64,000 nucleotides of DNA from Actinokineospora diospyrosa (GCF_024171925.1 NZ_JAMTCO010000009.1:276705-340704); one strand, 5' to 3'. Positions 26,711 through 35,740 are shown, counted from the stretch's first letter. A program made the numbers and translations. Notes: generated from the letters alone by a model not told the origin.

Positions 26711-27907
26711 TCACACTGCCGCGTAGCGGTTCGCGGGCCTGCCCAGCCCCAGCAGGCCGCGCAGCGTGCTCGCCTCGTAGTCGGTGCGGAACGCGCCCCT
26801 GGAGCGCAGCTCCGGGACCAGCCCGCGGGTGATCGCGGTCAGGTCGTGCGGGATCGCCGCGGGCCGCAGCCGGAAGCCCGACAGCCCGGCGGCGTGCAGG
26901 TCCAGCAGCACGTCGGCCAGCTCCGCGGGCGTGCCGACGAACACCCGGGTGTCCGAGGCGTACTCGGCGCCTGCCCAGTCATCCAGCCGCGCCTTGTGCT
27001 CGCGCGCCGCCTGCGTGGTCTCGCCCAGGAACACCACCAGGTCACCGAAGACGTGCAGCGTGTCGCGCTCGCGCCCGGCCACGGCCTGCTCCTGGCGCAC
27101 CACGGCCAGGGTGTCGACGGCCTCGGCGCGGTCCAGCGGCGTGATGTAGACGACGTCGCCGGAGCGGGCGGCCAGCCGGTACGGGATCACCGCGTGCGCC
27201 AGCGAGGTCACCACGGGCTGCCCCTGCGGCGGTCGCGGGGTGATCGAGGGTCCCTTGACGGAGAACCACTTGCCCTCGAAGTCGATGTAGTGCAGCTTGT
27301 CGCGGTCGACGAACCGGCCGGTGGCCGCGTCGCGGATCTCCGCGTCGTCCTCCCAGCTGTCCCACAGCCGCCGCAGCACCTCGACGTAGTCGGCGGTCTC
27401 GTCGAACAGTTGCGACACCGGGCTGACTTGATCACCCAGCTTCGCGTCGGCCAGGTCGACCTCGCCGATGTCGCGCCTGCCGAAGAGCCGGTTGTCCTCC
27501 TGCGTCCACGCCACCCGCACCCGCACCCCGGCGCGGCCGGAGCTCACGTAGTCGAGCGTGGCGATCGCCTTGGACAGGTGGAACGGCTCGGTGTGGGTCA
27601 CCACCGCGGTCGGCACCAGCCCGATCCGCGAGGTCAGCGGCGCGACCCTGGCCGCGACCAGCACCGCGTCCAGGTGCCCGTCGACCTGGTCGGTGCCCGT
27701 GCCCGACGGGTTGAACGGGTCGACCCGCGGCCCGAGCGTGTCCTCGATGGTCACGAAGTCCAGCGCGGCCGACTCGGCCTCGCGCACCAGTTCCACCCAG
27801 TGGCCCGCGCTCAGCAGCTCGCGCGGGCGGGCGTCCTCGGCCCGCCACGCGGCGGGATGCCAGCCAGCCGCGTCCAACGCCACCGCCAGATGTGGTCCGG
27901 TTGTCAC
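26711..27907 (-). CDS. LLM-class flavin-dependent oxidoreductase (first gene of operon)
   Basis: 398 residues from the GTG at 27907 with AAGGGGG upstream. Luciferase-like barrel: LAVALDAAGWHPAAW, LDFVTIEDTLGPR, SRIGLVPTAVVTHTEPFHLS, KAIATLDYVSSGRAGVRV and PRPPQGQPVVTSLAHAVIPY. It resembles the DszA/NtaA side of the family in length and in the PPQGQPV turn near residue 230. First gene of the three-gene minus-strand unit 26711-27907, 25350-26699, 24310-25353. Upstream 27908-28047 shows no operator I can support. Confidence 0.88.
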   Translation of the reverse strand: MTTGPHLAVALDAAGWHPAAWRAEDARPRELLSAGHWVELVREAESAALDFVTIEDTLGPRVDPFNPSGTGTDQVDGHLDAVLVAARVAPLTSRIGLVPTAVVTHTEPFHLSKAIATLDYVSSGRAGVRVRVAWTQEDNRLFGRRDIGEVDLADAKLGDQVSPVSQLFDETADYVEVLRRLWDSWEDDAEIRDAATGRFVDRDKLHYIDFEGKWFSVKGPSITPRPPQGQPVVTSLAHAVIPYRLAARSGDVVYITPLDRAEAVDTLAVVRQEQAVAGRERDTLHVFGDLVVFLGETTQAAREHKARLDDWAGAEYASDTRVFVGTPAELADVLLDLHAAGLSGFRLRPAAIPHDLTAITRGLVPELRSRGAFRTDYEASTLRGLLGLGRPANRYAAV

Positions 27908-28047
27908 CGGCGGCCCCCTTCCCCGATCGGTCGTCCCCGCGGTGATCCGGTGATCTCCGCGCAGCCGGATTGTGCGCCGCGGTGGCGCGCGTCGGCAGGG
28001 ACGGCCAAGTCGTGGGAATCAGACCCGGGCCGGGAATAAACGCCGGG

Positions 28048-28464
28048 TCAGAGCGACAGGCCCGCGTACAGGTAGGCGCCGGTGGTGGGGTCGGTGACCA
28101 GCACCACCGTCTCGCCCTGGCGCGGCACGGTGATCCTGGGCACGACGGTGCGCAGCGGCACCGGTCGCCGCCCGCGGCCGGGTTCCACGCTCACCAGCAG
28201 GTCGACGACCGGGTCCTGGCCGACCACGTACCCGGTGACGGTGACCGACTCGACCCTGGCCTTGGTGGCGCTCGCGCCCATGGCCAGCAGGTGCTGCGCG
28301 GTCGCGGGCAGCGACACCGCGCCCGCCGCCGTGGTCGGCGGCACCGTGGTCGGGGGCACCGGAGTCGGAGCCGGGGTCTGGGGCGCGACCGTTGCCCCAC
28401 CGGTGTTCCCCGGGGGTTCACCCGCGTGTCGCCCGTGCTTGCGCTCCCGGCCGAACAACCCCAT
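28048..28464 (-). CDS. Hypothetical protein with Pro/Thr-rich N-terminal half
   Basis: 138 residues, ATG at 28464 behind GGGAGAGGG. The first 50 residues are basic then Pro/Thr/Ala-rich (APQTPAPTPVPPTTVPPTTA), without a signal peptide. Residues 55-138 form a compact beta-rich segment (ARVESVTVTGYVVGQDPVVD, LRTVVPRITVPRQGETVVLV). No family recognised. The coding pattern (GC-rich third positions) is good. It has no operon partner within 100 bases. Confidence 0.6.
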   Translation of the reverse strand: MGLFGRERKHGRHAGEPPGNTGGATVAPQTPAPTPVPPTTVPPTTAAGAVSLPATAQHLLAMGASATKARVESVTVTGYVVGQDPVVDLLVSVEPGRGRRPVPLRTVVPRITVPRQGETVVLVTDPTTGAYLYAGLSL

Positions 28465-28563
28465 CCGACGACCCTCTCCCGACCTTGCTTGGTACAGACA
28501 ACTCGTGCTGACTGTCCGAAGTGTACGGCCGGGCGCGGATGGGGCTGCCGCCGGGCGCGCGGC

Positions 28564-29106
28564 TCAGCCCGCCATCGCCATCGCCCGCTGCCTGGCCCGG
28601 TGGCGCACCGCGTTGACCCGGTTGGCGCACCGGGTCGTGCAGAACTGGCGGTTGCCGCCCTTGGAGATGTCGATGAACACCACCGCGCACCGGTCGTCGG
28701 CGCAGCGGCCGAGGCGGTGGCCGCCCTCGTCGCAGAGCACGTAGGCCAACCCGGTCGCGGTGACCGCGCGGACCCGGTTGACCACGCCCTCGCCCTCGCC
28801 GTGGTAGTGCAGGTGCGGTGGCTGGTTGTCGTGGGTGGAGATCATCGGTCGGCTCGCGGCCTGCTGCAGCAGCGCGTTGATCACGTCGACCCGGCGCTGC
28901 TGGGACATCTCGCCGAAGGCGGCGTCCAGCTGCTGGGTCCACTGCATGATCCGCGCGGCTTCCGGCCCGGACGGTTCGGGGAGCGTGGGGGCGTGGCGGG
29001 TGATGACGGCGGCGACCTGGTCGCGGTCGAAGGTGCCGCCCCGGCCCAGGTTCACCAGGTCCGCGGCCATCGCCGCGGCCGCTCCGCCATAAGTGTTGAA
29101 GCGCAT
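28564..29106 (-). CDS. CGNR zinc-finger transcriptional regulator
   Basis: 180 residues, ATG at 29106. The N-terminal ABATE-like region (AAAMAADLVNLGRGG) is followed by a C-terminal treble-clef zinc finger: RCADDRCAVVFIDISKGGNR and QFCTTRCANRVNAVRHRARQ, in which CANR replaces the CGNR name motif. Four Cys bind zinc. Such proteins are presumed DNA-binding stress regulators. It diverges from an EamA exporter across 177 bases, and control of that exporter is the simplest hypothesis. Confidence 0.88.
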   Translation of the reverse strand: MRFNTYGGAAAAMAADLVNLGRGGTFDRDQVAAVITRHAPTLPEPSGPEAARIMQWTQQLDAAFGEMSQQRRVDVINALLQQAASRPMISTHDNQPPHLHYHGEGEGVVNRVRAVTATGLAYVLCDEGGHRLGRCADDRCAVVFIDISKGGNRQFCTTRCANRVNAVRHRARQRAMAMAG

Positions 29107-29283
29107 AATGCCATTACTCCACACTCCCGGCATGTTTGGCAATGACCAACCTGAGAACGACCGTCCGGCCTTATCGGTTACGCCGCCTGCCCCGCGAGGT
29201 GGGACCGGGCGGCCCACGGTCGCCGCGTCCGATCCGCCGATACCCCCCTACCGGTCCGCCCGGGCGGTGCCCGGCGGTCGCCG

Positions 29284-30153
29284 ATGAGCTCCACCAGGGC
29301 GACCAACCCGCTCGTGCTCGTCGCCGTGCAGATGCTCAGCCTGCAGGTCGGCGCCGCGGTCGCGGTCGGGCTGATGGCGCACGTGGGCATCGTGGGCGCG
29401 GCGTTCGCCAGGGTCGCGCTGGCGTGCGCGGTGGTGGGGGTGCTGCTGCGGCCGCGGCCGCGGTTGCCCGACCGGCGCTCGCTGCTGCTGGCCTGCGCGC
29501 TGGGGGTGGTGATCGCGGTGATGAACACCGCCTACTTCGCCGCGGTTGTCCACTTGGGACTGGGGCTGGCCACGACGATCGAGTTCCTCGGGCCGTTCCT
29601 GGTCGCGGTGGTCGCCGCCGGGCACGCCTCGGACGTGTTCTGGGCGCTGGTGGCGGCCGCGGGCGTGGTGCTGATCGCCGGGGTCGGCGAGGTGAGCGGG
29701 CTCGGGTTGGCGCTCGGGCTGCTCGCCGCGGCGTGCCGCGCCGGGTACATCCTGCTCACCCGCGCCGTGGGCGGCGCGGTCGACGGCGCGTCCGGGCTGT
29801 TCGTGGCCCTGGCGGTGGGGACCGTGGTGGCGGCGCCGTTCGCGCTGGAGGCATTGCCCGGCTTCGGGGACGTGGGTGTGCTCGGCTTGGCCGCGGCGGT
29901 GGCGGTGCTGTCCTCGGCGGTGCCGTACCTGTGCGACATGGCGTCGCTGCGCAGGTTGCGGACCGCGTCGTTCAGCGTGCTGTTGGCGCTATCGCCCGCG
30001 GTCAGCGCACTGGCCGGGCTGTTGCTGCTCGGTCAGACGTTGTCCGCGCCGCAGTGGTGCGGGGTGGGGGCGGTCGTGTTGGCGGGCACCGCGAGCGTGC
30101 TCACCACGGTTCGCGAGGACGGCACCCAGGAGAGCGCCCAGGACGGCGGTTAG
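29284..30153 (+). CDS. EamA-type (DMT) exporter, RhtA-like
   Basis: 289 residues with ten membrane helices, duplicated five plus five, as in the drug/metabolite transporter superfamily. Motifs include LQVGAAVAVGLMAHVGIVG, FARVALACAVVGVLLRPRPR, LGLGLATTIEFLGPFLVAVV and LRTASFSVLLALSPAVSALA, closest to RhtA-like threonine/homoserine exporters. Inner-membrane efflux of small metabolites is expected; the cargo is unproven. It diverges from the CGNR regulator and its stop overlaps the convergent LysR gene by 4 bases. Confidence 0.9.
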   Translation: MSSTRATNPLVLVAVQMLSLQVGAAVAVGLMAHVGIVGAAFARVALACAVVGVLLRPRPRLPDRRSLLLACALGVVIAVMNTAYFAAVVHLGLGLATTIEFLGPFLVAVVAAGHASDVFWALVAAAGVVLIAGVGEVSGLGLALGLLAAACRAGYILLTRAVGGAVDGASGLFVALAVGTVVAAPFALEALPGFGDVGVLGLAAAVAVLSSAVPYLCDMASLRRLRTASFSVLLALSPAVSALAGLLLLGQTLSAPQWCGVGAVVLAGTASVLTTVREDGTQESAQDGG

Positions 30154-31103
30154 TCGGCGGGCGCCGAGGGCGCGGGCAGCGTGATCGCGCCGGACGGGTG
30201 CGCGCCCGCCGGGGAACCCGACATCAGCGCCGCGGTCTCGCGGCCCGCCTGGCACAGGCCGCGCACCGCGACGCAGACCGCCGAGCTGTCCGCGCCCGGG
30301 CGCCAGACCACCACCAGCTCCGAGTCCATCCCCTCGATCGGCACGAACCGCAGGTCCCGGTTCACCGCGTCCCACTCGGCCAGCCGCGGGCACAGCGCGA
30401 GGCCGACGCCCGCGGAGACCGCGGCGAGGGTGTCCACCGCGTACTCGGCGGTGTGCTCGACGAACCGCATGCCCGCCACCGGGAAGCCCTCGGCGCTGCC
30501 GACCCGGATCAGCCGCTCCGCGCCGACCTCGGCCACCGCGACCGAGGACCGCGACGCCAGCGGGTGGTCCCACGGCATCACCAGGCAAGTCGGCACGACC
30601 GCGGCGGTGGCCTCTTCGACGTCGTCGGGGAACTTGGGCAGGTACGGCCGCCACAGCAGCGCCGTGTCCACCTGGCCGTGGCGCAACTGGTTGAGCTGGT
30701 TGCCGAAGTTGGTGTAGGTCGGCACCAGCTGCATCGGCTCGTGCGCCACCAGCCGCGCGGCGCGGGCGATCACCTGCCCGGTGCCCCAGCCGACGTGCCC
30801 GATGCGCACCGCCCGCCTGCCCGCCCCGGCCCGCCTGCGCACGTCGGCGAGCCCGGTGTCGAGCACCGAGATCGCCGACGTGGCCACGGCGAGCAGGTCG
30901 CGACCGGCCTCGGTGAGCCGGACCGAGCGGGTGCTGCGGTGGAACAACCGCAGCCCGATCTCCCGCTCGAACGCCGCGATCTGCTGGCTCAGCGCGGGCT
31001 GGCTCAGGTGCAGGTACCGCGCGGCGCGGCCGAAGTGCAGCTCGTCGGCCAGCACCAGGAAGGACCGCACCTTCTCGGTACCGGGGAATCTATCGCTCAC
31101 CAC
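30150..31103 (-). CDS. LysR-family transcriptional regulator
   Basis: 317 residues from a GTG at 31103 (a second GTG follows directly). The N-terminal winged HTH is canonical: VRSFLVLADELHFGRAARYL, HLSQPALSQQIAAFEREIGL, RLFHRSTRSVRLTEAGRDLL. The remainder is a two-lobed ligand domain (RIGHVGWGTG, LCPRLAEWDAVNRDL). LysR proteins usually activate a divergent gene, but here the upstream neighbour lies on the same strand about 300 bases away. The convergent EamA exporter overlaps its stop, so local control is not implied. Confidence 0.92.
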   Translation of the reverse strand: MVSDRFPGTEKVRSFLVLADELHFGRAARYLHLSQPALSQQIAAFEREIGLRLFHRSTRSVRLTEAGRDLLAVATSAISVLDTGLADVRRRAGAGRRAVRIGHVGWGTGQVIARAARLVAHEPMQLVPTYTNFGNQLNQLRHGQVDTALLWRPYLPKFPDDVEEATAAVVPTCLVMPWDHPLASRSSVAVAEVGAERLIRVGSAEGFPVAGMRFVEHTAEYAVDTLAAVSAGVGLALCPRLAEWDAVNRDLRFVPIEGMDSELVVVWRPGADSSAVCVAVRGLCQAGRETAALMSGSPAGAHPSGAITLPAPSAPAD

Positions 31104-31399
31104 TGCCGCACCGCCTCGGCGGTGTTCACCTCAATGGGCATGGAAATCCCCAGTCGGCGTGTCCGCGCAAATCCGTCGTTCGCTCGTTGTCGCCACAGAA
31201 AAGGGCGAGTCGAGGTCAAAATATCGACGCGGAAGTGCGCACGGCTACCGCCGATCGGGTGATCGCCTCCGTTGATGGTCGGATTGTTTGGCCACAGCAC
31301 CGCACTCTCGCGACGGGGTGACCAGGAGTTTTCCGCCGAACAGCGGTAAATACTGACTTATTTTCTGCCCTGTTCCCAGTTATCCGTGGAAATAGTGCT

Positions 31400-32173
31400 T
31401 TACATCACCTGGGAATCGTCGTCGGCCGCCGTGACGGCCCGGTGCACACCGCGCCAGTACTCGGCGGTCAGCGTCAGGAACGTGTCGTAGCCCGACACCA
31501 GCACCGCGAAGTCGCCCTCGGTGCGGCACACCGCGGCGGCGGAGGTGATCGCCTCCCGCTTGTGTTCCTTCTCCGCCTCGCCGATGTGGACGTAGAAGTA
31601 CTCGCACGCCTCGTGGAAGTCGTCCTCGCGCGGCCACAGCGGTTTGTAGTTGCGCACCCCTTCGTAGAGCCGGGTCAGCATGGCGAACGCCAGGTGCTCC
31701 TGGGCCAGCAGCGCGCCCTGCACGACCCGCTGGTCGGTCGAGGAGAACAGCTCGCGCTGCCCGGCGCTGAACGCCGCCGTGCTCGGCAGCGGCTCCTCCA
31801 GCGACAGTTCCGCGGTGCTGACCTCGTGGCCCGCCAGCCGCGAGAGCAGGTCGCACAGGAAGTTCTCCAGCAGCACCAGGTGCGCCTTCTCGGCGTTGCC
31901 GTTGCCGTACTCGGAGTACAGGTTCTTCACGCACTCCACCCTGGCGGCCAGATCGGTCGTGTTGAGCACCGAGAGCGCCACCATGACCGCGGTGAACCTG
32001 GTGCGCGACAGGTATTCCCTGGCGAACACCCGCACCGCGGGGTAGGGGAGTGGACCACCCATCCACAGCCGGTAGAAGTCGTTGTCGATGGCGGGCGTGG
32101 TGTCGATGTCGGCGACGACGGCGGCGACGCGCGCGGCGCGGTCGGTCGTGGCGTGGTGTTGGACCAGCGTCAT
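31400..32173 (-). CDS. Heme-oxygenase-like diiron protein (iron-containing redox enzyme family)
   Basis: 257 residues, ATG at 32173 (MTLVQHHAT). All-helical, of the TenA/heme-oxygenase-like fold. Metal-type residues fall on the expected helices: Glu in SEYGNGNAEKAHLVLLENFL with a following His, Glu in LLAQEHLAF, and H-x4-E-x2-H in FYVHIGEAEKEHKREA. This is the pattern of heme-oxygenase-like diiron oxidases (HDOs, such as CADD or SznF-type domains), which use O2 for N-oxygenation, decarboxylation or C-C cleavage. Substrate unknown. It is a single gene between the LysR gene and a sugar ABC operon, with no biosynthetic partners visible. Confidence 0.8.
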   Translation of the reverse strand: MTLVQHHATTDRAARVAAVVADIDTTPAIDNDFYRLWMGGPLPYPAVRVFAREYLSRTRFTAVMVALSVLNTTDLAARVECVKNLYSEYGNGNAEKAHLVLLENFLCDLLSRLAGHEVSTAELSLEEPLPSTAAFSAGQRELFSSTDQRVVQGALLAQEHLAFAMLTRLYEGVRNYKPLWPREDDFHEACEYFYVHIGEAEKEHKREAITSAAAVCRTEGDFAVLVSGYDTFLTLTAEYWRGVHRAVTAADDDSQVM

Positions 32174-32351
32174 CGGAGCTTCGATCCCCTTCGCTGTGGG
32201 CGGCGCCCGAACGGCGCCCGTGCCCGGCGACCGTAACGACGGTGCGCGGCCGAGGTCCAGTCGCATTGGCTGATGACCGTTATTCCATTCCGCTATCGGC
32301 CCCGGTCAAGCCGATGCCCGCCCCGCCGACTGTGCCGCGGCCGTTGCGCGC

Positions 32352-33293
32352 TCACCCCTTGACCGACCCGGCGAGGCCGGAGACCAGCCTGCGCTGCACC
32401 AAAACGAAGAATATGAGCACCGGGATCGTCATCAGCGTGGACCCGGCCATGATGGCGCCCCAGTCGTTTTGGTCCGGTTTGACGAACACCTGCAGCGCCA
32501 GCGGCAGCGTCTGGTTCTGCGCCGCGGAGATGATGAACGTCTTGGCGAACAGGAAGTCGTTCCAGGCGTGGATGAACGACAGCACGCTGGTGGCGACCAG
32601 ACCGGGTGCCACCAGCGGGAACAGGATCCGCCAGAGGAAGGTCGAGCGGCTCGCGCCGTCGATCGCGGCGGCCTCCTCCAACTCGACCGGCACCGCGGCC
32701 ACGAAACCGCGCAGCATCCAGATCGCGAACGGCAAGCTGAACGCCAGGTGTACTAGAACCAGTGATCCGAGGTGGTTCAACCCGAACGCCGGGACGGATT
32801 CGCCGACCGAGCGCATCAGGAAGAACAGCGGAACGGTCAGCGCTTCCACCGGAACCATTTGCACGACCAACAGCATGATCAGCATGGTCGTGCGCCCGCG
32901 AAACCGCAGCCGGGTCAGCGCGGCGGCCGCCAGGAATGCCACCAGCATGCTCAAGGCCACCACCGCCAGCGCCACGACGACGCTGTTGAGGAAATAGCGG
33001 CCCAGGTTCTGCACGGTCAGCGCCCGCACGAAGCTGTCCAGGCTCGGCCGCAGCGTCCACGGCACCGGATCGGCCGAGATCACCTCGTCCTGCGGCTTGA
33101 TCGCGGTCAGCACCATCCAGAACAGCGGGAACGCCACCACGCCCGCGACCACCACGGTCACCAGTTCGGCGACCCCGCGCCCGACCCGGCGGTTCCCCAC
33201 CCGGCCCGGCCTGGCCCTGCCCGATCTCGCCTTGGACCCCAACCCGGCCCGCCCCGACGGCACCGCCCTGGTCGCAGCTGCCCGAACCGTCAC
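32352..33293 (-). CDS. Sugar ABC transporter permease (MalG-type)
   Basis: 313 residues from a GTG at 33293 that overlaps the previous stop (GTGA). A basic N-terminal tail of about 40 residues precedes six membrane helices. The EAA loop, EEAAAIDGASRSTFLWRILF in the form V-E-L-E-E-A-A-A-I-D-G-A, contacts the ATPase and marks a MalG-like carbohydrate importer. Third gene of an operon with a binding protein and a MalF-like permease. No ATPase gene is present, so a shared MsiK-type ATPase elsewhere must energise it. Confidence 0.92.
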   Translation of the reverse strand: MTVRAAATRAVPSGRAGLGSKARSGRARPGRVGNRRVGRGVAELVTVVVAGVVAFPLFWMVLTAIKPQDEVISADPVPWTLRPSLDSFVRALTVQNLGRYFLNSVVVALAVVALSMLVAFLAAAALTRLRFRGRTTMLIMLLVVQMVPVEALTVPLFFLMRSVGESVPAFGLNHLGSLVLVHLAFSLPFAIWMLRGFVAAVPVELEEAAAIDGASRSTFLWRILFPLVAPGLVATSVLSFIHAWNDFLFAKTFIISAAQNQTLPLALQVFVKPDQNDWGAIMAGSTLMTIPVLIFFVLVQRRLVSGLAGSVKG

Positions 33294-34186
33294 AGCACCT
33301 CCCCGGACCGGCGCAGCGCGCGCAGGTAGAACCCGGTGACGGCCAACAGGATCAGCGTCATCACGACCCCGATCGCCGAGCCGAGGCCGTACTCCGAGGC
33401 CGCGAACGCCTCCTGGTAGGCGTAGACGTTGAGCACCAGGTTGCGCCCGGCGATGCCGCCGCCCCCGGTCATCACGTAGACCTGGGTGAACACCTTGAAG
33501 TCCCAGATGATCGACTGGATGGTGACCACGATCAGCAGCGGCCGCAGCAGCGGCAGCACGACCGAGGTCGCCGTGCGCCAGCCCGACGCCCCGTCGAGCG
33601 CGGCCGCCTCGAGCACCTCCGGCGGGATGGCCCGGATCCCGGCGAACAGGGTGATCATCACGAACGGGAACGAGCACCAGACGACCTCGGCGGCGACCAA
33701 CCCGAACGCGGTCCACTTGCCGTAGGTCCAGGAGAACCCGTCCAGGCCGAGCAGGCTGTTGACCAACCCGAAGTTCGCGTCGAACAGGAACAGCCAGATC
33801 GTCGAGCCCGCCACCGCGGGGGTCGCCCAGGCACCCAGCGCGGCCAGGAACAGGCAGCCGCGCGCCCACGGCCGCACCCGGGTGGCCAGCACCGCGAGCG
33901 CGGCGCCGAGCACCAGCGAGCCGACCACGCACACCGCGGCGAACCCGACCGTGTGCCCCAGCACCGACCAGAACTTGGCGCTGCCCAGCAGGGTGCCGTA
34001 GTTGGCCAGGCCCAGGAAGGTCAGCGGCGCGCCGCCGCTGACCTGCTCCTGCCCGTAGTCGAACAGCGAGATGACCACGAGCTGGTACACCGGGTAGCCG
34101 AGCAGGGCGACGAGCACGAGCAGCGCGGGTGCCAGGTAGGCCAGCGCCGCCCGGCCCTGCCCGCGGGTGGCGGGCCCGGCGGTCAC
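33290..34186 (-). CDS. Sugar ABC transporter permease (MalF-type)
   Basis: 298 residues from a GTG at 34186 that overlaps the stop of the binding-protein gene (GTGA). Six or seven membrane helices (LAYLAPALLVLVALLGYPVY, VGFAAVCVVGSLVLGAALAV). EAA motif: LEAAALDGASGWRTATSVVL. Typical MalF/UgpA-like subunit of CUT1 carbohydrate importers. It forms the channel with the downstream MalG-type permease. Confidence 0.92.
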   Translation of the reverse strand: MTAGPATRGQGRAALAYLAPALLVLVALLGYPVYQLVVISLFDYGQEQVSGGAPLTFLGLANYGTLLGSAKFWSVLGHTVGFAAVCVVGSLVLGAALAVLATRVRPWARGCLFLAALGAWATPAVAGSTIWLFLFDANFGLVNSLLGLDGFSWTYGKWTAFGLVAAEVVWCSFPFVMITLFAGIRAIPPEVLEAAALDGASGWRTATSVVLPLLRPLLIVVTIQSIIWDFKVFTQVYVMTGGGGIAGRNLVLNVYAYQEAFAASEYGLGSAIGVVMTLILLAVTGFYLRALRRSGEVL

Positions 34187-35463
34187 GACGAGAACGCCGC
34201 GTTCATCGCCGCGGCGGCGGTCTTGGTCGCCGCGTCGACGTCCTTGCCGCCGCCGGAGATCTCCTGGAGCATGGTCGGCAGCACGGCCTGCGCGTCGATC
34301 TTGGCCCAGCTCGGGGTCACCGGGACGAACCGCGTCCCCGCCTCCAGCGTGGTGGTGAACGGCTTGAGGAAGGGGTCGGCATCGGCGACCGCGCGCTGCA
34401 CGTCGGCGAAGGTGGGCAGGTTGCCCATCGCGTCGTACATCTTGCGCTGGTACTGCTTGCCCGCCAGCAGCTGGGTGAACTGGGTGGCCAGCGTGCGGCG
34501 CTTGGTGCCCGACAGCACGCCGAGCAGGTTGCCGCCGGAGAAGGCGGGCGCGACCGAGCCGGGTTGCTTGCCGGGCAACGGGACCACGCCGTACTTGCCC
34601 GCCGCGGCGCTGGCGTCGACCGACTTGCGGTTGAAGTCGCCGCCGATGGTCATCGCCGCCTTGCCGCCGCGGAAGTTCTCCACGCTGGCGTCGCCGCCGT
34701 TGCCCGCGCACTGCGCCGGTGGGCAGATGTCGTCGCGCAGCAGCTCGGTGTACTGCGCGATCCCGGCCTTGGCCTGCGGCGAATCGATGGCCGAGGTGTA
34801 CTTGTCGCCCTCGCGGGTGGCGACGTCGCCGCCGTTGGCCCACACGAACGGCAGCGCGCCGTAGACGTACTTGCCGCCGACGGAGATGCCGATCAGCTCC
34901 GGCTTGGCCGCCCGGACCCGCCTGGCCAGCGGCGCGATCTCGTCCAAAGTGGACGGTGGCTGCAGGCCGAGCTCGGCGAACACGTCGGTGCGGTAGTACA
35001 GCGCGCGGACCCCGACGTACCAGGGCACCCCGTGCACCTTCCCGCCGACCTTGGCGGTGTCGAGCACCGCGGGCAGCAGGTCCTTGCCCTCGGCCCAGCC
35101 CGCGACATCGGCGGTGAGGTCGGCGAACCCGCCCGCGGCGACGTAGCCCGCCAGGTCGGTGTTGCCGAACTCGGCGACGTCGGGCGCGCTCGCGGGATCG
35201 CTGAACGCGGCTTTGAACCGCTCCGCGCGCGAGGACACCTGGATGTACTGCACGTCCACGGTGACCCCGGCGTGCTTGCCCTGGAACTCGGCGACGGCCT
35301 CCTGGATCACCTTCTCCTTGGCGGTCCGGTTCACCTCGTCGAACAGCCACACCCGCAACTGCCCGGTCGTCTCATCGGAACCCGACTGCTGCGGACCGGA
35401 CTGGACCGGGGCGCACCCGGCCGTCACCACCAGTGCCGCTAAGCAGGCCAACCACTTGCGCAT
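34183..35463 (-). CDS. Extracellular sugar-binding lipoprotein of ABC importer
   Basis: 426 residues with a lipoprotein signal: MRKWLACLAALVVTAGC, lipidated at Cys17. The mature part is a CUT1-type (SBP_bac_1) binding protein with the expected GQLRVWLFDE start, VPWYVGVRALYYRTDVFAEL hinge region and a C-terminal half ending near residue 400. A Cys pair in DDICPPAQC may be a disulfide. It delivers a carbohydrate (oligosaccharide or related) to the two permeases downstream. The transcript probably starts just before it, where a LacI-like inverted repeat lies at 35481-35505. Confidence 0.92.
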   Translation of the reverse strand: MRKWLACLAALVVTAGCAPVQSGPQQSGSDETTGQLRVWLFDEVNRTAKEKVIQEAVAEFQGKHAGVTVDVQYIQVSSRAERFKAAFSDPASAPDVAEFGNTDLAGYVAAGGFADLTADVAGWAEGKDLLPAVLDTAKVGGKVHGVPWYVGVRALYYRTDVFAELGLQPPSTLDEIAPLARRVRAAKPELIGISVGGKYVYGALPFVWANGGDVATREGDKYTSAIDSPQAKAGIAQYTELLRDDICPPAQCAGNGGDASVENFRGGKAAMTIGGDFNRKSVDASAAAGKYGVVPLPGKQPGSVAPAFSGGNLLGVLSGTKRRTLATQFTQLLAGKQYQRKMYDAMGNLPTFADVQRAVADADPFLKPFTTTLEAGTRFVPVTPSWAKIDAQAVLPTMLQEISGGGKDVDAATKTAAAAMNAAFSS

Positions 35464-35480
35464 CTCTCAACCCCGTCCCC

Positions 35481-35505
35481 GAGAGTTGCGCTGGACGCAA
35501 TTCTC
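35481..35505. promoter_or_regulatory. LacI-type operator upstream of sugar ABC operon
   Basis: GAGAGTTGCG and CGCAATTCTC are inverted arms (9 of 10 match) around CTGGA. TTGCG-N5-CGCAA resembles LacI/GalR-family operators. It begins 18 bases upstream of the binding-protein start, where it could block transcription. No LacI-family gene lies in the window. Confidence 0.55.
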
Positions 35506-35712
35506 GTTTCATGGAGAGCAACGTGTCGGCGATCGTATGGGCGGGGCCGGGGCATGGCAAGGTCTGGACCAACTGCGCCGGGTCCTGGTTTCCCGTCGAC
35601 CACGCCAGCCCCGTCCGTGGCACCATGGACAGCGGCCCGGTCGGCGACCCCGACGGCCACCCCTCGGTCCGGCGTGCGGACAATCCGCCGCGCTCTGTTC
35701 CCGGGCACCCCC

Positions 35713-35740
35713 TTGACAACCGCTGTTGCCCCCGGGGCAA
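35713..35740 (+). promoter_or_regulatory. Promoter with overlapping palindrome of the XRE-cupin gene
   Basis: TTGACA at 35713-35718 is a good -35 element. A perfect palindrome TTGCCCC-C-GGGGCAA (35726-35740) follows where the spacer and -10 would be. It ends 8 bases before the GTG start of the XRE-cupin gene. Autorepression by that protein is the simplest reading. Confidence 0.55.
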
